DNA of 64,000 bases from Pseudarthrobacter sulfonivorans (GTDB taxonomy: Bacteria > Actinomycetota > Actinomycetes > Actinomycetales > Micrococcaceae), in the NCBI RefSeq assembly GCF_001484605.1, contig NZ_CP013747.1, positions 744,001-808,000 on the forward strand, in the 5' to 3' direction. The notes under the pieces were generated by a model. It was not told the DNA's origin. It saw nothing but the letters and a program-made list of their open reading frames with translations, and made no database searches. Below, piece after piece: positions 35,918 to 44,025 of the stretch. A program made the translations under genes and the position numbers. The stretch's first letter is position 1; every line of letters begins with the position of its first letter.

Positions 35918-35934
35918 ATGCTCAATGGGTACAA
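35906..35934 (-). promoter_or_regulatory. Predicted bkdA promoter
   Basis: Reading the minus strand, a -35 box TTGTAC (35929-35934) and a -10 box TAGGGT (35906-35911) are 17 bases apart. The -10 sits inside the CRP-like palindrome. The leader to GTG 35806 would be about 95 bases. Confidence 0.5.
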
Positions 35935-35949
35935 CCACCGCGGCGGATA

Positions 35950-36000
35950 TTGCGCATAGTGCCCTGTTTGCAGTGCCCCCACCGTGCTAACGTTGCGCAT
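35950..36000. promoter_or_regulatory. Direct repeats TTGCGCAT at the lrp promoter
   Basis: TTGCGCAT occurs at 35950-35957 and again at 35993-36000, 43 bases apart, about four helical turns. The second copy lies between the likely -10 box TAACGT (35988-35993) and the ATG at 36002 and continues as TTGCGCATTATGCAA with inverted ends. Lrp/AsnC proteins usually bind several phased sites of this kind at their own promoters. Confidence 0.55.
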
Positions 36001-36001
36001 T

Positions 36002-36475
36002 ATGCAAGCTTTGGATGGCACGGACACGCGGCTACTCTCGGCACTGGCCCGCGACCCCCGGCGGACCGTGGTGGCGTTGGCCCAGAAGCTGGGGCTGTCC
36101 CGGAACACCGTGCAGGCGCGCATGGCCCAGCTGGAAAAGAAGCACGTCTTCCTGTCCTTCGAACGGCGTATCAACCCGGCATCCCTGGGCTATCCGCTCA
36201 TGGCGTTCATTTCCGTCCACGTCCAGCAGCAGAAACTGGGACAGCTGGCCCATGACCTCGCCGGCATTCCGGAAATCCTGGAAGGCTACGGCCTCACCGG
36301 CTCCGCTGACCTCCTGCTCCGGGTAGTGGCCCTGGACGCAGAGGACCTCTTCCGGATCAACGGGAAAATCCTGGCGTGCGATGGAGTGGACAGGACGGAC
36401 ACCGCACTGGCCATGAGCGAACTCATCCCGTTCCGCATCCAGCCGCTGCTTGAGCGGGGATCCGGAGACGCTTAG
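36002..36475 (+). CDS. Lrp/AsnC family regulator (BkdR-like)
   Basis: A 157-residue Lrp/AsnC regulator. The N-terminal HTH reads DTRLLSALARDPRRTVVALAQKLGLSRNTVQARMAQLEKK, and the C-terminal RAM/AsnC ligand domain has LMAFISVHV and GYGLTGSADLLLRVVALDAEDL. It is divergent from bkdABC, as BkdR genes often are, and would sense a branched-chain amino acid or oxoacid. The start is probably leaderless: TAACGT ends eight bases before the ATG. Confidence 0.93.
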   Translation: MQALDGTDTRLLSALARDPRRTVVALAQKLGLSRNTVQARMAQLEKKHVFLSFERRINPASLGYPLMAFISVHVQQQKLGQLAHDLAGIPEILEGYGLTGSADLLLRVVALDAEDLFRINGKILACDGVDRTDTALAMSELIPFRIQPLLERGSGDA

Positions 36476-36503
36476 GGCCAGCAGCCCTTATTACCGCCCC
36501 GAT

Positions 36504-36525
36504 ACCCAGCCCCGGCGGGCTGGGT
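36504..36525 (+). terminator. Hairpin after the Lrp-type gene
   Basis: A 9-bp stem ACCCAGCCC/GGGCTGGGT with loop CGGC begins 29 bases after the stop. There is no U-tract, so termination strength is doubtful. Confidence 0.45.
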
Positions 36526-36614
36526 TATAGGCTGTTCCAAGGTGAATCCATGGGTGCCGTTCAGCGGGTCCCAACAATAAGGCAGTGCCAGTGCGTTGCC
36601 GGAAAGGCTCCATC

Positions 36615-37253
36615 GTGAGCAATCCTCAGGGACCGTACCAGCCGGTCCAGCCGGCGGCCTGGCCCGCGCAACCAACGGGGCAGCCCGGCAACCCCGGGGA
36701 GCATGGCGCGCCACCGCTGCCCGGCAACCCGCCACAGCACGGTGCGCCGGGGCAATACGGTGCACCCGGGCAATACTCGTCCGAGGGGCCATTCGGCCTG
36801 CCCGGACAAGAGCCCCCGGCGCAAAGCCGCCGGAAGCTGTGGACCATCCTCGGCGTTGTGGGCGGTGTCCTGCTGCTGGCGGTCGTCGGTGTCCTCATCC
36901 TGGTCAACATTGTCAACGGAGCCACCAACCATGCCCGGGGCCTGGCTGACAGCTTCACCAAGCTGGTGATTGCCGGCGACAGTTCCAAGGCCTACGACGA
37001 CTATCTTGACCCCGCCCTCCATGAGCAGCTGACCAAGGAGGACTTCATCGCCGGTATCAAGACCCTGGAGATGGACAGCACCTGCAAGACTGCCTACAAC
37101 GAAGTCAAGGCCAGCACCGAGAACGGCACCAAGGCGGCCGACGTAGCCGGCCTCATCACCTGCGACGGCGACAAGAAGATCGACCTCGTCTACCGCTTCG
37201 AAGGCACCGACGAGCTGAAAATGATCAACATCAAGCTCAAGCCCCAGGCCTAG
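36615..37253 (+). CDS. Single-pass membrane protein with Pro/Gly-rich N-terminus
   Basis: A 212-residue protein of unknown function. The first 70 residues are cytoplasmic, rich in Pro, Gly and Gln, with PGQYGAPGQY repeats. One membrane helix follows (LWTILGVVGGVLLLAVVGVLILVNIV), then an extracytoplasmic domain of about 110 residues with two cysteines (STCKTAYN and ITCDGD) that could form a disulfide. The layout is common for DUF4878-like lipoprotein or membrane-anchored domains in actinobacteria. GTG 36615 has AAAGG nine bases upstream. Confidence 0.7.
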   Translation: MSNPQGPYQPVQPAAWPAQPTGQPGNPGEHGAPPLPGNPPQHGAPGQYGAPGQYSSEGPFGLPGQEPPAQSRRKLWTILGVVGGVLLLAVVGVLILVNIVNGATNHARGLADSFTKLVIAGDSSKAYDDYLDPALHEQLTKEDFIAGIKTLEMDSTCKTAYNEVKASTENGTKAADVAGLITCDGDKKIDLVYRFEGTDELKMINIKLKPQA

Positions 37254-37268
37254 CGCCGGGAACCAGAG

Positions 37269-37312
37269 CAGAAAAGAGTCCCCGTGCCGTATGGCCCGGG
37301 GACTCTTTTCTG
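37269..37312. terminator. Two-way intrinsic terminator
   Basis: A perfect 16-bp stem, CAGAAAAGAGTCCCCG against CGGGGACTCTTTTCTG, with a 12-base loop, lies between the convergent ends of the membrane protein gene and actP. A and T tracts in the stem ends allow use in both directions. Confidence 0.85.
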
Positions 37313-37363
37313 TGGTTCAAGATCCGCTGCGACGATCAGTCAGCCGGATCGGCTTTCAGCGTG

Positions 37364-38980
37364 TCAGTGGTCCACGGCTTTCTCCGCACCCACACCGGTC
37401 AGTGAGCGTACTTCCATCTCGGCCTGCTTGGCCGAGTCCTCGCGCTTCTTGTCCAGCACCGTACCCAGCCAGCCGAGCAGGAACGCCAGCGGGATGGACA
37501 CAATGCCGGGGTTACTCAAGGGGAAGAAGGCGAAGTTGGCCCCCGGGATCATGGAGGTCTTCAGGCCGGAAACCACCGGCGAGAAGGCGATCAGGACAAT
37601 GGCCGAGCCCAGGCCGCCGTACATGCTCCAGACCGCACCCTGGGTGGTGAACCGGCGCCAGAACAGCGAGTAGATGATGGTCGGGAGGTTCGCCGACGCC
37701 GCGACGGCAAAGGCGAGCGCCACGAGGAAGGCCACGTTCTGGCCGTTGGCGAAGATACCGCCCAGGATGGCCATCACCCCGATGACCACCACGGTGCGCC
37801 GCGCCACCTTGACCTCGGTGTCGGCGTCGGCCTTGCCCTTGGAGATGACGCTGGCGTAGATGTCGTGGGCAAAGGAGGCTGCGGCGGTGATGGTCAACCC
37901 GGCCACCACAGCCAGGATGGTGGCGAAGGCTACGGCGGAGATAAAGCCCAGCAGCATCGGCCCGCCCAGGTGGAAGGCCAGCAGGGGTGCCGCGGAGTTG
38001 ACGCCGCCGGGGGCTGACTTGATGGTTTCGGCGCCAACCAGTGCAGCGGCTCCATAACCCAGCACCAGGGTGAACAGGTAGAAGAGGCCAATCAGCCAGA
38101 TGGACCACACCACGGACTTCCGGGCTTCCTTGGCCGTGGGCACGGTGTAGAAGCGCATCAGGACGTGGGGCAGGGCAGCCGTTCCCAGGACCAGGGCGAG
38201 GCCCAGGGACATAAAGTCCAGCTTGGAGGTCTCGGTCTTGCCGTACTGCAGGCCGGGGTTCAGTACAGCCGGGTTGCCGGCGGTATCAACCGCCGCACCA
38301 AGAAGGCTGGAGACGTTGAAGCCGTAGATGGCCAGGACCCAGAAGGTCATGACTGCCGCGCCGGCAATCAGCAGGATCGCCTTGATGATCTGGACCCAGG
38401 TGGTGCCCTTCATCCCGCCGATCAGGACGTACATGATCATCAGGGCGCCGACGACGATAATCACCAGTGCCTGTCCGCCCCAGTCGCTGATGCCCAGCAG
38501 CAGCGAAATGAGGCTGCCGGCTCCGGCCATCTGCGCGAGCAGGTAGAAGAAGCAGACGGCGAGGGTGGAGATGGCCGCCGCGATGCGGACCGGCCGCTGC
38601 TTGAGCCGGAAGGAAAGGACATCGGCCATGGTGAACTTTCCGGTGTTCCGGAGGAGTTCGGCCACAAGCAGGAGCGCCACCAGCCAGGCCACCAGGAACC
38701 CGATGGAGTACATAAAGCCGTCATAGCCGTTGATGGCGATGGCGCCGGTGATCCCCAGGAAGGATGCGGCGGACAGGTAATCCCCGGCAATGGCCGTTCC
38801 GTTCTGGGAACCGGTGAACGAGCGGCCGGCAGCGTAGTAGTCCGCCGCGGTTTTGTTGTTCCGGCTGGCCCGCAGCACAATCACCATGGTGACGGCGACG
38901 AACAGCCCGAAGATGCCCATGTTGAGCAGCGTGGTTTCTTTCAGGTCGGCAACGTCTACGGCCGTGGCAATCCCGATCAT
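37364..38980 (-). CDS. actP: Cation/acetate symporter ActP (SSS family)
   Basis: A 538-residue sodium:solute symporter of the ActP type with about 13 membrane segments. Family stretches include NNKTAADYYAAGRSFTGSQNGTAIAGDYLSAASFLGITG, LSFRLKQRPVRIAAAISTLAVCFFYLLAQMAGAG, GGMKGTTWVQIIKAILLI and LPHVLMRFYTVPTAKEARKSV. It should take up acetate and perhaps other short monocarboxylates. The start overlaps the stop of a DUF485 gene (ATGA), the pairing seen in E. coli yjcH-actP. A CRP-like site lies upstream of the pair. Confidence 0.93.
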   Translation of the reverse strand: MIGIATAVDVADLKETTLLNMGIFGLFVAVTMVIVLRASRNNKTAADYYAAGRSFTGSQNGTAIAGDYLSAASFLGITGAIAINGYDGFMYSIGFLVAWLVALLLVAELLRNTGKFTMADVLSFRLKQRPVRIAAAISTLAVCFFYLLAQMAGAGSLISLLLGISDWGGQALVIIVVGALMIMYVLIGGMKGTTWVQIIKAILLIAGAAVMTFWVLAIYGFNVSSLLGAAVDTAGNPAVLNPGLQYGKTETSKLDFMSLGLALVLGTAALPHVLMRFYTVPTAKEARKSVVWSIWLIGLFYLFTLVLGYGAAALVGAETIKSAPGGVNSAAPLLAFHLGGPMLLGFISAVAFATILAVVAGLTITAAASFAHDIYASVISKGKADADTEVKVARRTVVVIGVMAILGGIFANGQNVAFLVALAFAVAASANLPTIIYSLFWRRFTTQGAVWSMYGGLGSAIVLIAFSPVVSGLKTSMIPGANFAFFPLSNPGIVSIPLAFLLGWLGTVLDKKREDSAKQAEMEVRSLTGVGAEKAVDH

Positions 38981-39357
38981 TTGGTCACTCCGCTCAGGAT
39001 GTTGCCGTCCTTATCAAACTCATGGCCTTCGATTTCGTTGCGGATCTCCGCCGCGATGGGGTCCAGCTTCCGGTTGGAGTAGCTGACGTACCAGCCGGTG
39101 ATGGCGAACGTGGAGACGAACTGCAGCAGGCCGAGGATCAGGCCGACGTTGATGTTGCCCCACACTTTGGTGGACATAAATTCGACGGCGTAGTCAGCCA
39201 GCAGGACATACGCGAAGTACCACAGCAGGAATGCCACGGCCATGGGGAACACAAAGCTGCGGTGACGTTTGCGCAGTTTCTGGAACCGCTCTGTCGACTG
39301 GACCTGTTCGAAGTCCACGGACGCCGCTGCGTCCGGAGTGTGGGCATCGTTACCCAT
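38977..39357 (-). CDS. DUF485 membrane protein (YjcH-like), partner of ActP
   Basis: A 126-residue protein with two membrane helices. The family core reads LRKRHRSFVFPMAVAFLLWYFAYVLLADYAVEFMSTKVWGNINVGLILGLLQFVSTFAITGWYVSYSNRKLDPIA, cut here into its two halves around the conserved NINVGL loop. DUF485 proteins nearly always precede ActP-type symporters and are thought to assist them. The ATG is preceded by GGAGGAACG. Confidence 0.92.
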   Translation of the reverse strand: MGNDAHTPDAAASVDFEQVQSTERFQKLRKRHRSFVFPMAVAFLLWYFAYVLLADYAVEFMSTKVWGNINVGLILGLLQFVSTFAITGWYVSYSNRKLDPIAAEIRNEIEGHEFDKDGNILSGVTK

Positions 39358-39420
39358 CGTTCCTCCTCATTGAGACTTGCCTGGTTCACACGGACCGGCC
39401 TGCGGACAGGATGCGGACAA

Positions 39421-39436
39421 TGTGACTGCAATCACT
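39421..39436. promoter_or_regulatory. CRP/GlxR-type site before the DUF485-actP operon
   Basis: TGTGA-CTGCAA-TCACT matches the CRP consensus at nine of ten defined bases. It lies 64-79 bases upstream of the DUF485 start and about 100 bases from the histidine kinase on the other side. actP is a classic CRP or GlxR target in other bacteria. Confidence 0.65.
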
Positions 39437-39535
39437 CTGCGCTGCGGTAGTCGTCTATTCCAGAACCATGGCCGGAACGGTCGCTCAACGGTTACGATGC
39501 TGCGACTAACGGCACCCGCCGCTACGCTGGGCACC

Positions 39536-40726
39536 ATGCCGGACTCCCCCCTCCTGACTGCGGCCGCCGTCGCGGTGATCACCCTGGCGATCGCCGTCGT
39601 CGTCGGTGTTGGCATCAAGCTGCTCCGATCCTTCCGTGAGCTGGGCACCGACGCCGAGCGCGCCACGTACAACACCCTCCACGCTGCATCGAGTGCCGGC
39701 CAGCATCTGCGTACGGGCCTCAATCCGGCGGGCGCCGCCAAGGCGAGCCGGCAGCTCAGGAACCTGCTGGGCTGTGATGCGCTGGCCATCACCGATACGG
39801 CCGGCGTGCTGGCCTGGGACGGTGCCGCCGAGGAACTGAAGCCCCGGTTGATGGAACTGGCTGCGGACGTCCTGATCGGCGGGCGGACGGCGGTGCTCCA
39901 GGCGCGGGACCTGGGGACGGGCCATGCCTCCGGAAGCTTCGCCGCCGTCATCGCGCCGGTCCGTGCGGGCTCACGGGTGGTGGGCGTCGTGGCGGCGTTT
40001 GCCCCGGCGGCGGGCGCAGGTCTGGTCCGTGCCACCAGCGAAGTGGCGGACTGGGTGGCCGTCCAGGTGGAGCTGGCTGAGCTGGACGCGTCCCGGACGC
40101 TGCTGATGGAAGCCGAGGTGCGGGCGCTGCGTGCCCAGATCAGTCCGCATTTCATCTACAACTCGCTGAACGCGATCGCGTCGTTCATCAACACGGATCC
40201 GGAGCGGGCGCGCGAACTGGTGGTGGAGTTCGCTGATTTTACGAGGTACTCGTTCCGGCGCCACGGTGACTTCACCACGCTGGCGGAGGAACTGCGCTGC
40301 ATCGACCGGTACCTGCTGCTGGAGCGCGCCCGTTTCGGTGACCGCGTCCAGGTCAGCCTGCGGATCGCGCCGGAAGTCCTGAGCACCGTCATCCCGTTCC
40401 TGAGCCTGCAGCCGCTGGTAGAGAACGCCGTCAGGCACGGCCTGGAGGCCAAGGAAGGGGCGGGCCACATCACCATCACGGCCAATGATTCGGGCGCCTA
40501 TGCGGAAGTGACCATAGAGGACGACGGCGTGGGGATGGACCCTGCCGAGCTCCAGTCGATGCTGGCCGGGCACCACGACGGCGACCACGTGGGGCTGCGC
40601 AACGTGGACGCCCGGCTCCGACAGGTTTACGGGGACCAGCACGGCCTGGTGATCGAGACAGCCCCGGGCGAGGGAACGCTGATCACCATGCGCGTGCCCA
40701 AGTCCCAGCCCGGCCACGACGCCTGA
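39536..40726 (+). CDS. LytS-type sensor histidine kinase
   Basis: A 396-residue kinase with one N-terminal membrane helix (LLTAAAVAVITLAIAVVVGVG), a GAF-like domain (about residues 60-180, with LLGCDALAITDTAGVLAWDG), and a His_kinase/LytS catalytic part. The phospho-acceptor is in ALRAQISPHFIYNSLNAIASFI, and the ATP-binding domain has PLVENAVRHGLE, DDGVGMD and GLRNVDARLRQVYG. I use ATG 39536; TACGCT ends seven bases upstream, suggesting a leaderless start, but an in-frame ATG lies at 39497. It forms a pair with the next gene and sits between two carboxylate symporters. Confidence 0.9.
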   Translation: MPDSPLLTAAAVAVITLAIAVVVGVGIKLLRSFRELGTDAERATYNTLHAASSAGQHLRTGLNPAGAAKASRQLRNLLGCDALAITDTAGVLAWDGAAEELKPRLMELAADVLIGGRTAVLQARDLGTGHASGSFAAVIAPVRAGSRVVGVVAAFAPAAGAGLVRATSEVADWVAVQVELAELDASRTLLMEAEVRALRAQISPHFIYNSLNAIASFINTDPERARELVVEFADFTRYSFRRHGDFTTLAEELRCIDRYLLLERARFGDRVQVSLRIAPEVLSTVIPFLSLQPLVENAVRHGLEAKEGAGHITITANDSGAYAEVTIEDDGVGMDPAELQSMLAGHHDGDHVGLRNVDARLRQVYGDQHGLVIETAPGEGTLITMRVPKSQPGHDA

Positions 40727-40772
40727 ACCTGGCGGCCTGATCCCAGCCGCCTCCGGCGGCTAATGTAGGACC

Positions 40773-41495
40773 ATGATTAATGTCCTCGTCGCCGACGACG
40801 AGCTACCCGCCGTGGAGGAGTTGGCCTATCTCCTTGGCAAGGATGACCGGATCGGGGTCATCCACCGGGCCATTTCGGGCACAGAAGCATTGCGGGCCCT
40901 GAACACCGCAACGGTTGACGCCGTCTTCCTGGATATTCACATGCCCGCCGTGTCCGGCCTTGATGTTGCCCGCGCCATCGCGCGCAGCAGCAAACCGCCG
41001 GTGGTGGTGTTTGTCACCGCGGACGAGGACTGCGCCCTGGAGGCGTTCGAGCTTGCCGCCGTGGACTACCTCCTTAAGCCCGTCCGGGCCGAGCGGCTGT
41101 CCCGGACGGTGGGACGGATCAGCGAGCTACTGCGTGACGGCGGCGGGCCCGCCCCCGAGATGATCACCGTTGACCAGGGCGGCACCACCAGGATGATCAG
41201 GCGCGACGACGTCACGTACGTCCAGGCGCAGGGCGACTACGCCCGGCTGCACACCGCGGATGCCAGCTATCTCATCCGGGTTCCGCTGGCAGACCTGGAG
41301 CAGCAGTGGGCCGAGGCCGGGTTTATCCGGACGCACCGGTCCTACCTCGTGGCGCTGAAGCATGTGCAGTCCATGAAGCTGACGGCCGACAAACCCAGCG
41401 TCTCGGTGGCCGGTGCCGGCCTGCCCATCAGCCGCCGCCACCTTCCCACGGTCAGGGAAAAGCTGGAAGCCACCCGCATCCGGCCGCAGGCATGA
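40773..41495 (+). CDS. LytTR response regulator
   Basis: A 240-residue regulator. The receiver domain has the acidic pocket VLVADDELPAVEEL, the phosphorylated Asp in AVFLDIHMPAVSGLDVARAI, and the Lys in DYLLKPVRAERL. The C-terminal LytTR DNA-binding domain has IRRDDVTYVQAQGDYARLHT, FIRTHRSYLVALKHV and LPISRRHLPTVREKL. The TAATGT box ends six bases before the ATG, so it may be leaderless. The stop overlaps the next start (ATGA). Likely targets are the flanking symporter operons. Confidence 0.93.
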   Translation: MINVLVADDELPAVEELAYLLGKDDRIGVIHRAISGTEALRALNTATVDAVFLDIHMPAVSGLDVARAIARSSKPPVVVFVTADEDCALEAFELAAVDYLLKPVRAERLSRTVGRISELLRDGGGPAPEMITVDQGGTTRMIRRDDVTYVQAQGDYARLHTADASYLIRVPLADLEQQWAEAGFIRTHRSYLVALKHVQSMKLTADKPSVSVAGAGLPISRRHLPTVREKLEATRIRPQA

Positions 41496-41842
41496 CCCGC
41501 GTCCGTGTCACCGCTCCGCGCTCGGCACCCCGGCCGGCCCGGGAGTCGCGCGAGGCGGCGGAGGAATCCGAGGTGGGGCAGGTCTTCGTTCGCTCCCTGA
41601 TCCGTTCCCAGCTGCGGCTGGCCCTGGTGGTGGCCATCGGCTTTATGCTGATCCTGTCTGCGTTCCCGTTGCTGCTGGCAGCCCTACCGGGACTCGCCGA
41701 GACCCGGATCGCGGGGATCCCGTTCGACTGGATCCTGCTCGGTGCAGGCATCTACCCCGTCATCGGCCTCAGCGCCTGGTTGTATATCCGGACCGCCACA
41801 CGGAACGAGGCCCGCTACCGGGACCTCGCCGGGGACGAGTGA
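41492..41842 (+). CDS. DUF485-like small membrane protein
   Basis: A 116-residue protein with a charged N-terminus and two membrane helices (LALVVAIGFMLILSAFPLLLAALP and WILLGAGIYPVIGLSAWLYI), ending in RTATRNEARYRDLAGDE. Topology and position before an SSS symporter match DUF485, though the NINVGL loop is missing and the similarity is weaker than for the gene at 38977. It overlaps the response regulator stop and ends eight bases before the symporter. Confidence 0.75.
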   Translation: MTRVRVTAPRSAPRPARESREAAEESEVGQVFVRSLIRSQLRLALVVAIGFMLILSAFPLLLAALPGLAETRIAGIPFDWILLGAGIYPVIGLSAWLYIRTATRNEARYRDLAGDE

Positions 41843-41849
41843 TGGCCCT

Positions 41850-43316
41850 ATGAATCCCGCGGTTGGTGTGGTGGCGCTTGTTGTTGTTTCGCTGGCAACG
41901 GCCGCCATCGGGTTCTACGGTCTGCGGATTTCCCGGACCACCGGCGATTTCTATGTGGCTTCCCGGACCGTCAGGCCATGGTGGAACGCCTCGGCCATCG
42001 GCGGGGAGTACCTCTCGGCAGCGAGTTTCCTGGGCGTGGCCGGGCTGATCCTGCTGTCCGGTACGGACGCCCTGTGGTTTCCCGTGGGCTACACCGCCGG
42101 CTACCTGATGCTGCTGCTCTTTGTTGCCGCACCGCTGCGCCGGTCCGGCGCCTACACGATCCCGGACTTCACCGAGGCGAGGCTGGATTCGCGCGCAGTC
42201 CGCCGTGTGACCAGCGTGGTGGTGGTTGTGGTGGGCTGGCTGTATATTGTGCCTCAGCTCCACGGCGCGGCCTTAACCATCCGGATCAGCACCGGGCTGC
42301 CGGCCTGGGTAGGCTCCGTGGCCGTGGTGGTTGTGGTGTGCCTGACCGTTGTGGCCGGCGGCATGCGCTCGATTACCTTTGTGCAGGCCTTCCAGTTCTG
42401 GCTGAAGCTCACCGCCCTTGCCGTGCCCGTCCTGTTCATCGTGTTCACGCTCGCCGGTGACGGGAGTGCCGCCGTGGCCCCCGCCGTCGTGAATCCCACC
42501 GGGCTGGCCCCGGCCGGGCCGTACCAGAACATCTCGCTGCTGGTGGCGCTGCTGTTCGGCACGCTGGGGCTCCCCCATGTCCTGGTCCGCTTCTACACGA
42601 ATCCGGACGGACACTCGGCACGGCGGACCACGCTGATCGTGCTCGGGCTGCTCTCCGTTTTTTACCTGTTTCCCACCGCCTACGGGCTGGTGGGGCGGAT
42701 GTTCGCGCCCGAACTCGCCCGGTCAGGGCAGGCGGACGCGGTGGTTCTCCTGCTGCCGGGGCAGCTGATCGGTGGAACCGCGGGCGACCTGCTCTCAGCG
42801 TTGGTGGTGGCCGGGGCCTTCGCCGCGTTCCTGTCCACCACCTCCGGCCTGGTGGTCTCGCTGGCTGGCGTGATCAGCCAGGACGTCCTGGGCGGCAGCG
42901 TGCGGGGATTCCGGCTCGCCGCCGTCGTCTCCGCTGTGGTCCCGCTGGGATTTGCCGTGATGACTGATTCCCTGGCTCTGGCCGGCAGTGTGGGCCTGGT
43001 GTTCGCGTTTACCGCCTCCACTGTGTGCCCGGTGCTCCTGCTGGGCATCTGGTGGCGGGGACTCACCGATGCCGGTGCCATTGCCGGAATGGTGACCGGC
43101 GGCGTCCTCTGCGGCGGCGCCATGGTGTGGGGAACGGTCCTGGGCGCTTCCGGCACGCCCTTCTGGCTGGCCCAGCCGGCGGCGTGGACGGTTCCCGCCG
43201 CCTTCGCCGTGATGGTGCTCGTCTCCCGGGGGACAAAACACCGGATTCCGCGGACCATGAGCCGCGTCATGACCCGGCTGCACACTCCCGAACGGCCGTT
43301 GGTGACCGAACGCTGA
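41850..43316 (+). CDS. SSS family cation/carboxylate symporter, second paralogue
   Basis: A 488-residue symporter with the same motifs as ActP (TGDFYVASRTVRPWWNASAIGGEYLSAASFLGVAGLI, GAYTIPDFTEARLDSRAVRRVTSVVVVVVGWLYIVPQLHGA, GGMRSITFVQAFQFWLKL, GLPHVLVRFYTNPDGHSARR). It is clearly divergent from the copy at 37364, so its substrate may differ (pyruvate, propionate or lactate are options). It is the last gene of the kinase-regulator-DUF485-like-symporter operon. ATG 41850 has no strong ribosome site and may depend on the preceding gene. Confidence 0.9.
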   Translation: MNPAVGVVALVVVSLATAAIGFYGLRISRTTGDFYVASRTVRPWWNASAIGGEYLSAASFLGVAGLILLSGTDALWFPVGYTAGYLMLLLFVAAPLRRSGAYTIPDFTEARLDSRAVRRVTSVVVVVVGWLYIVPQLHGAALTIRISTGLPAWVGSVAVVVVVCLTVVAGGMRSITFVQAFQFWLKLTALAVPVLFIVFTLAGDGSAAVAPAVVNPTGLAPAGPYQNISLLVALLFGTLGLPHVLVRFYTNPDGHSARRTTLIVLGLLSVFYLFPTAYGLVGRMFAPELARSGQADAVVLLLPGQLIGGTAGDLLSALVVAGAFAAFLSTTSGLVVSLAGVISQDVLGGSVRGFRLAAVVSAVVPLGFAVMTDSLALAGSVGLVFAFTASTVCPVLLLGIWWRGLTDAGAIAGMVTGGVLCGGAMVWGTVLGASGTPFWLAQPAAWTVPAAFAVMVLVSRGTKHRIPRTMSRVMTRLHTPERPLVTER

Positions 43317-43340
43317 GTCCCGTGATCAGCTAACGGGCAG

Positions 43341-43925
43341 TCAGTCGATGGCCGCCATGAGTTCAACCACGCGGTCCAGGAAGGCATCAACCTGGGTCTC
43401 TTCGTAACCGTCCTTGCCCACGGCGGGACGGAAGACCACCCGGCGGACATTGTCCACGCTGAGCGGCTTGTCCTCTTCGAGGTAGCCGATCAGGTCGTAG
43501 CAAAGATTGTCCACGTCCAGGATGTTGTAACTCCGGGCCTTCTTTTTTGACGGGCGCCGGAAGCGCTCACCATCAGGCCGGTGGAGGCGGCCCCGGAGGA
43601 TCCCGGAGAGGCTGCCGATCTCCCGCAGCCAGGCATCCTCGCCCTTGGCGGCGATCAGTTCGTCCCGTTCGCGGCGGGCGAAGGCGTCTTCGAGCCGGTC
43701 CAGCGCTGCGTCGACGACGGCGGCAGCGTAGCCTCCCTTGACCGGGTCAAAGGAGACGCTCCGGACATCGGCGCTGGTGACGGCGTGGATGGCGGCCTTC
43801 GGCGTCTCGAGTGCCACCCTGGCCCGCTGGAGGAACTGGTCCACCTGTTTGGCGTTGTACCCGAATTCGTTGCCCCGCACGCGCTCAAACGACGCGGGGA
43901 TTTTCCGTTGAAAGTCCAATGCCAC
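43341..43925 (-). CDS. DivIVA-domain protein
   Basis: A 194-residue soluble protein built from two DivIVA-type (DivI1A) segments: FERVRGNEFGYNAKQVDQFLQRARVAL near the N-terminus and FRPAVGKDGYEETQVDAFLDRVVELMAAID at the end. The middle carries ALDRLEDAFARRERDELIAAKGEDAW and a basic patch FRRPSKKKARSYN. It lacks the long coiled coil of Wag31, so it is a short relative; a role at membranes or in cell growth is possible but not shown. It lies 100 bases upstream of no gene on its strand and follows cdsA's region in the opposite transcription order. Confidence 0.85.
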   Translation of the reverse strand: MALDFQRKIPASFERVRGNEFGYNAKQVDQFLQRARVALETPKAAIHAVTSADVRSVSFDPVKGGYAAAVVDAALDRLEDAFARRERDELIAAKGEDAWLREIGSLSGILRGRLHRPDGERFRRPSKKKARSYNILDVDNLCYDLIGYLEEDKPLSVDNVRRVVFRPAVGKDGYEETQVDAFLDRVVELMAAID

Positions 43926-44025
43926 TGTTGTTCCTTTGTTGCTTCAGCTGGGTCAGGTTACGAGGTTACGCACCAGTCTATTGGCACTGCCGGCGGTCCG
44001 GCGGAGATGGTCCGGGAGGGTCGCG

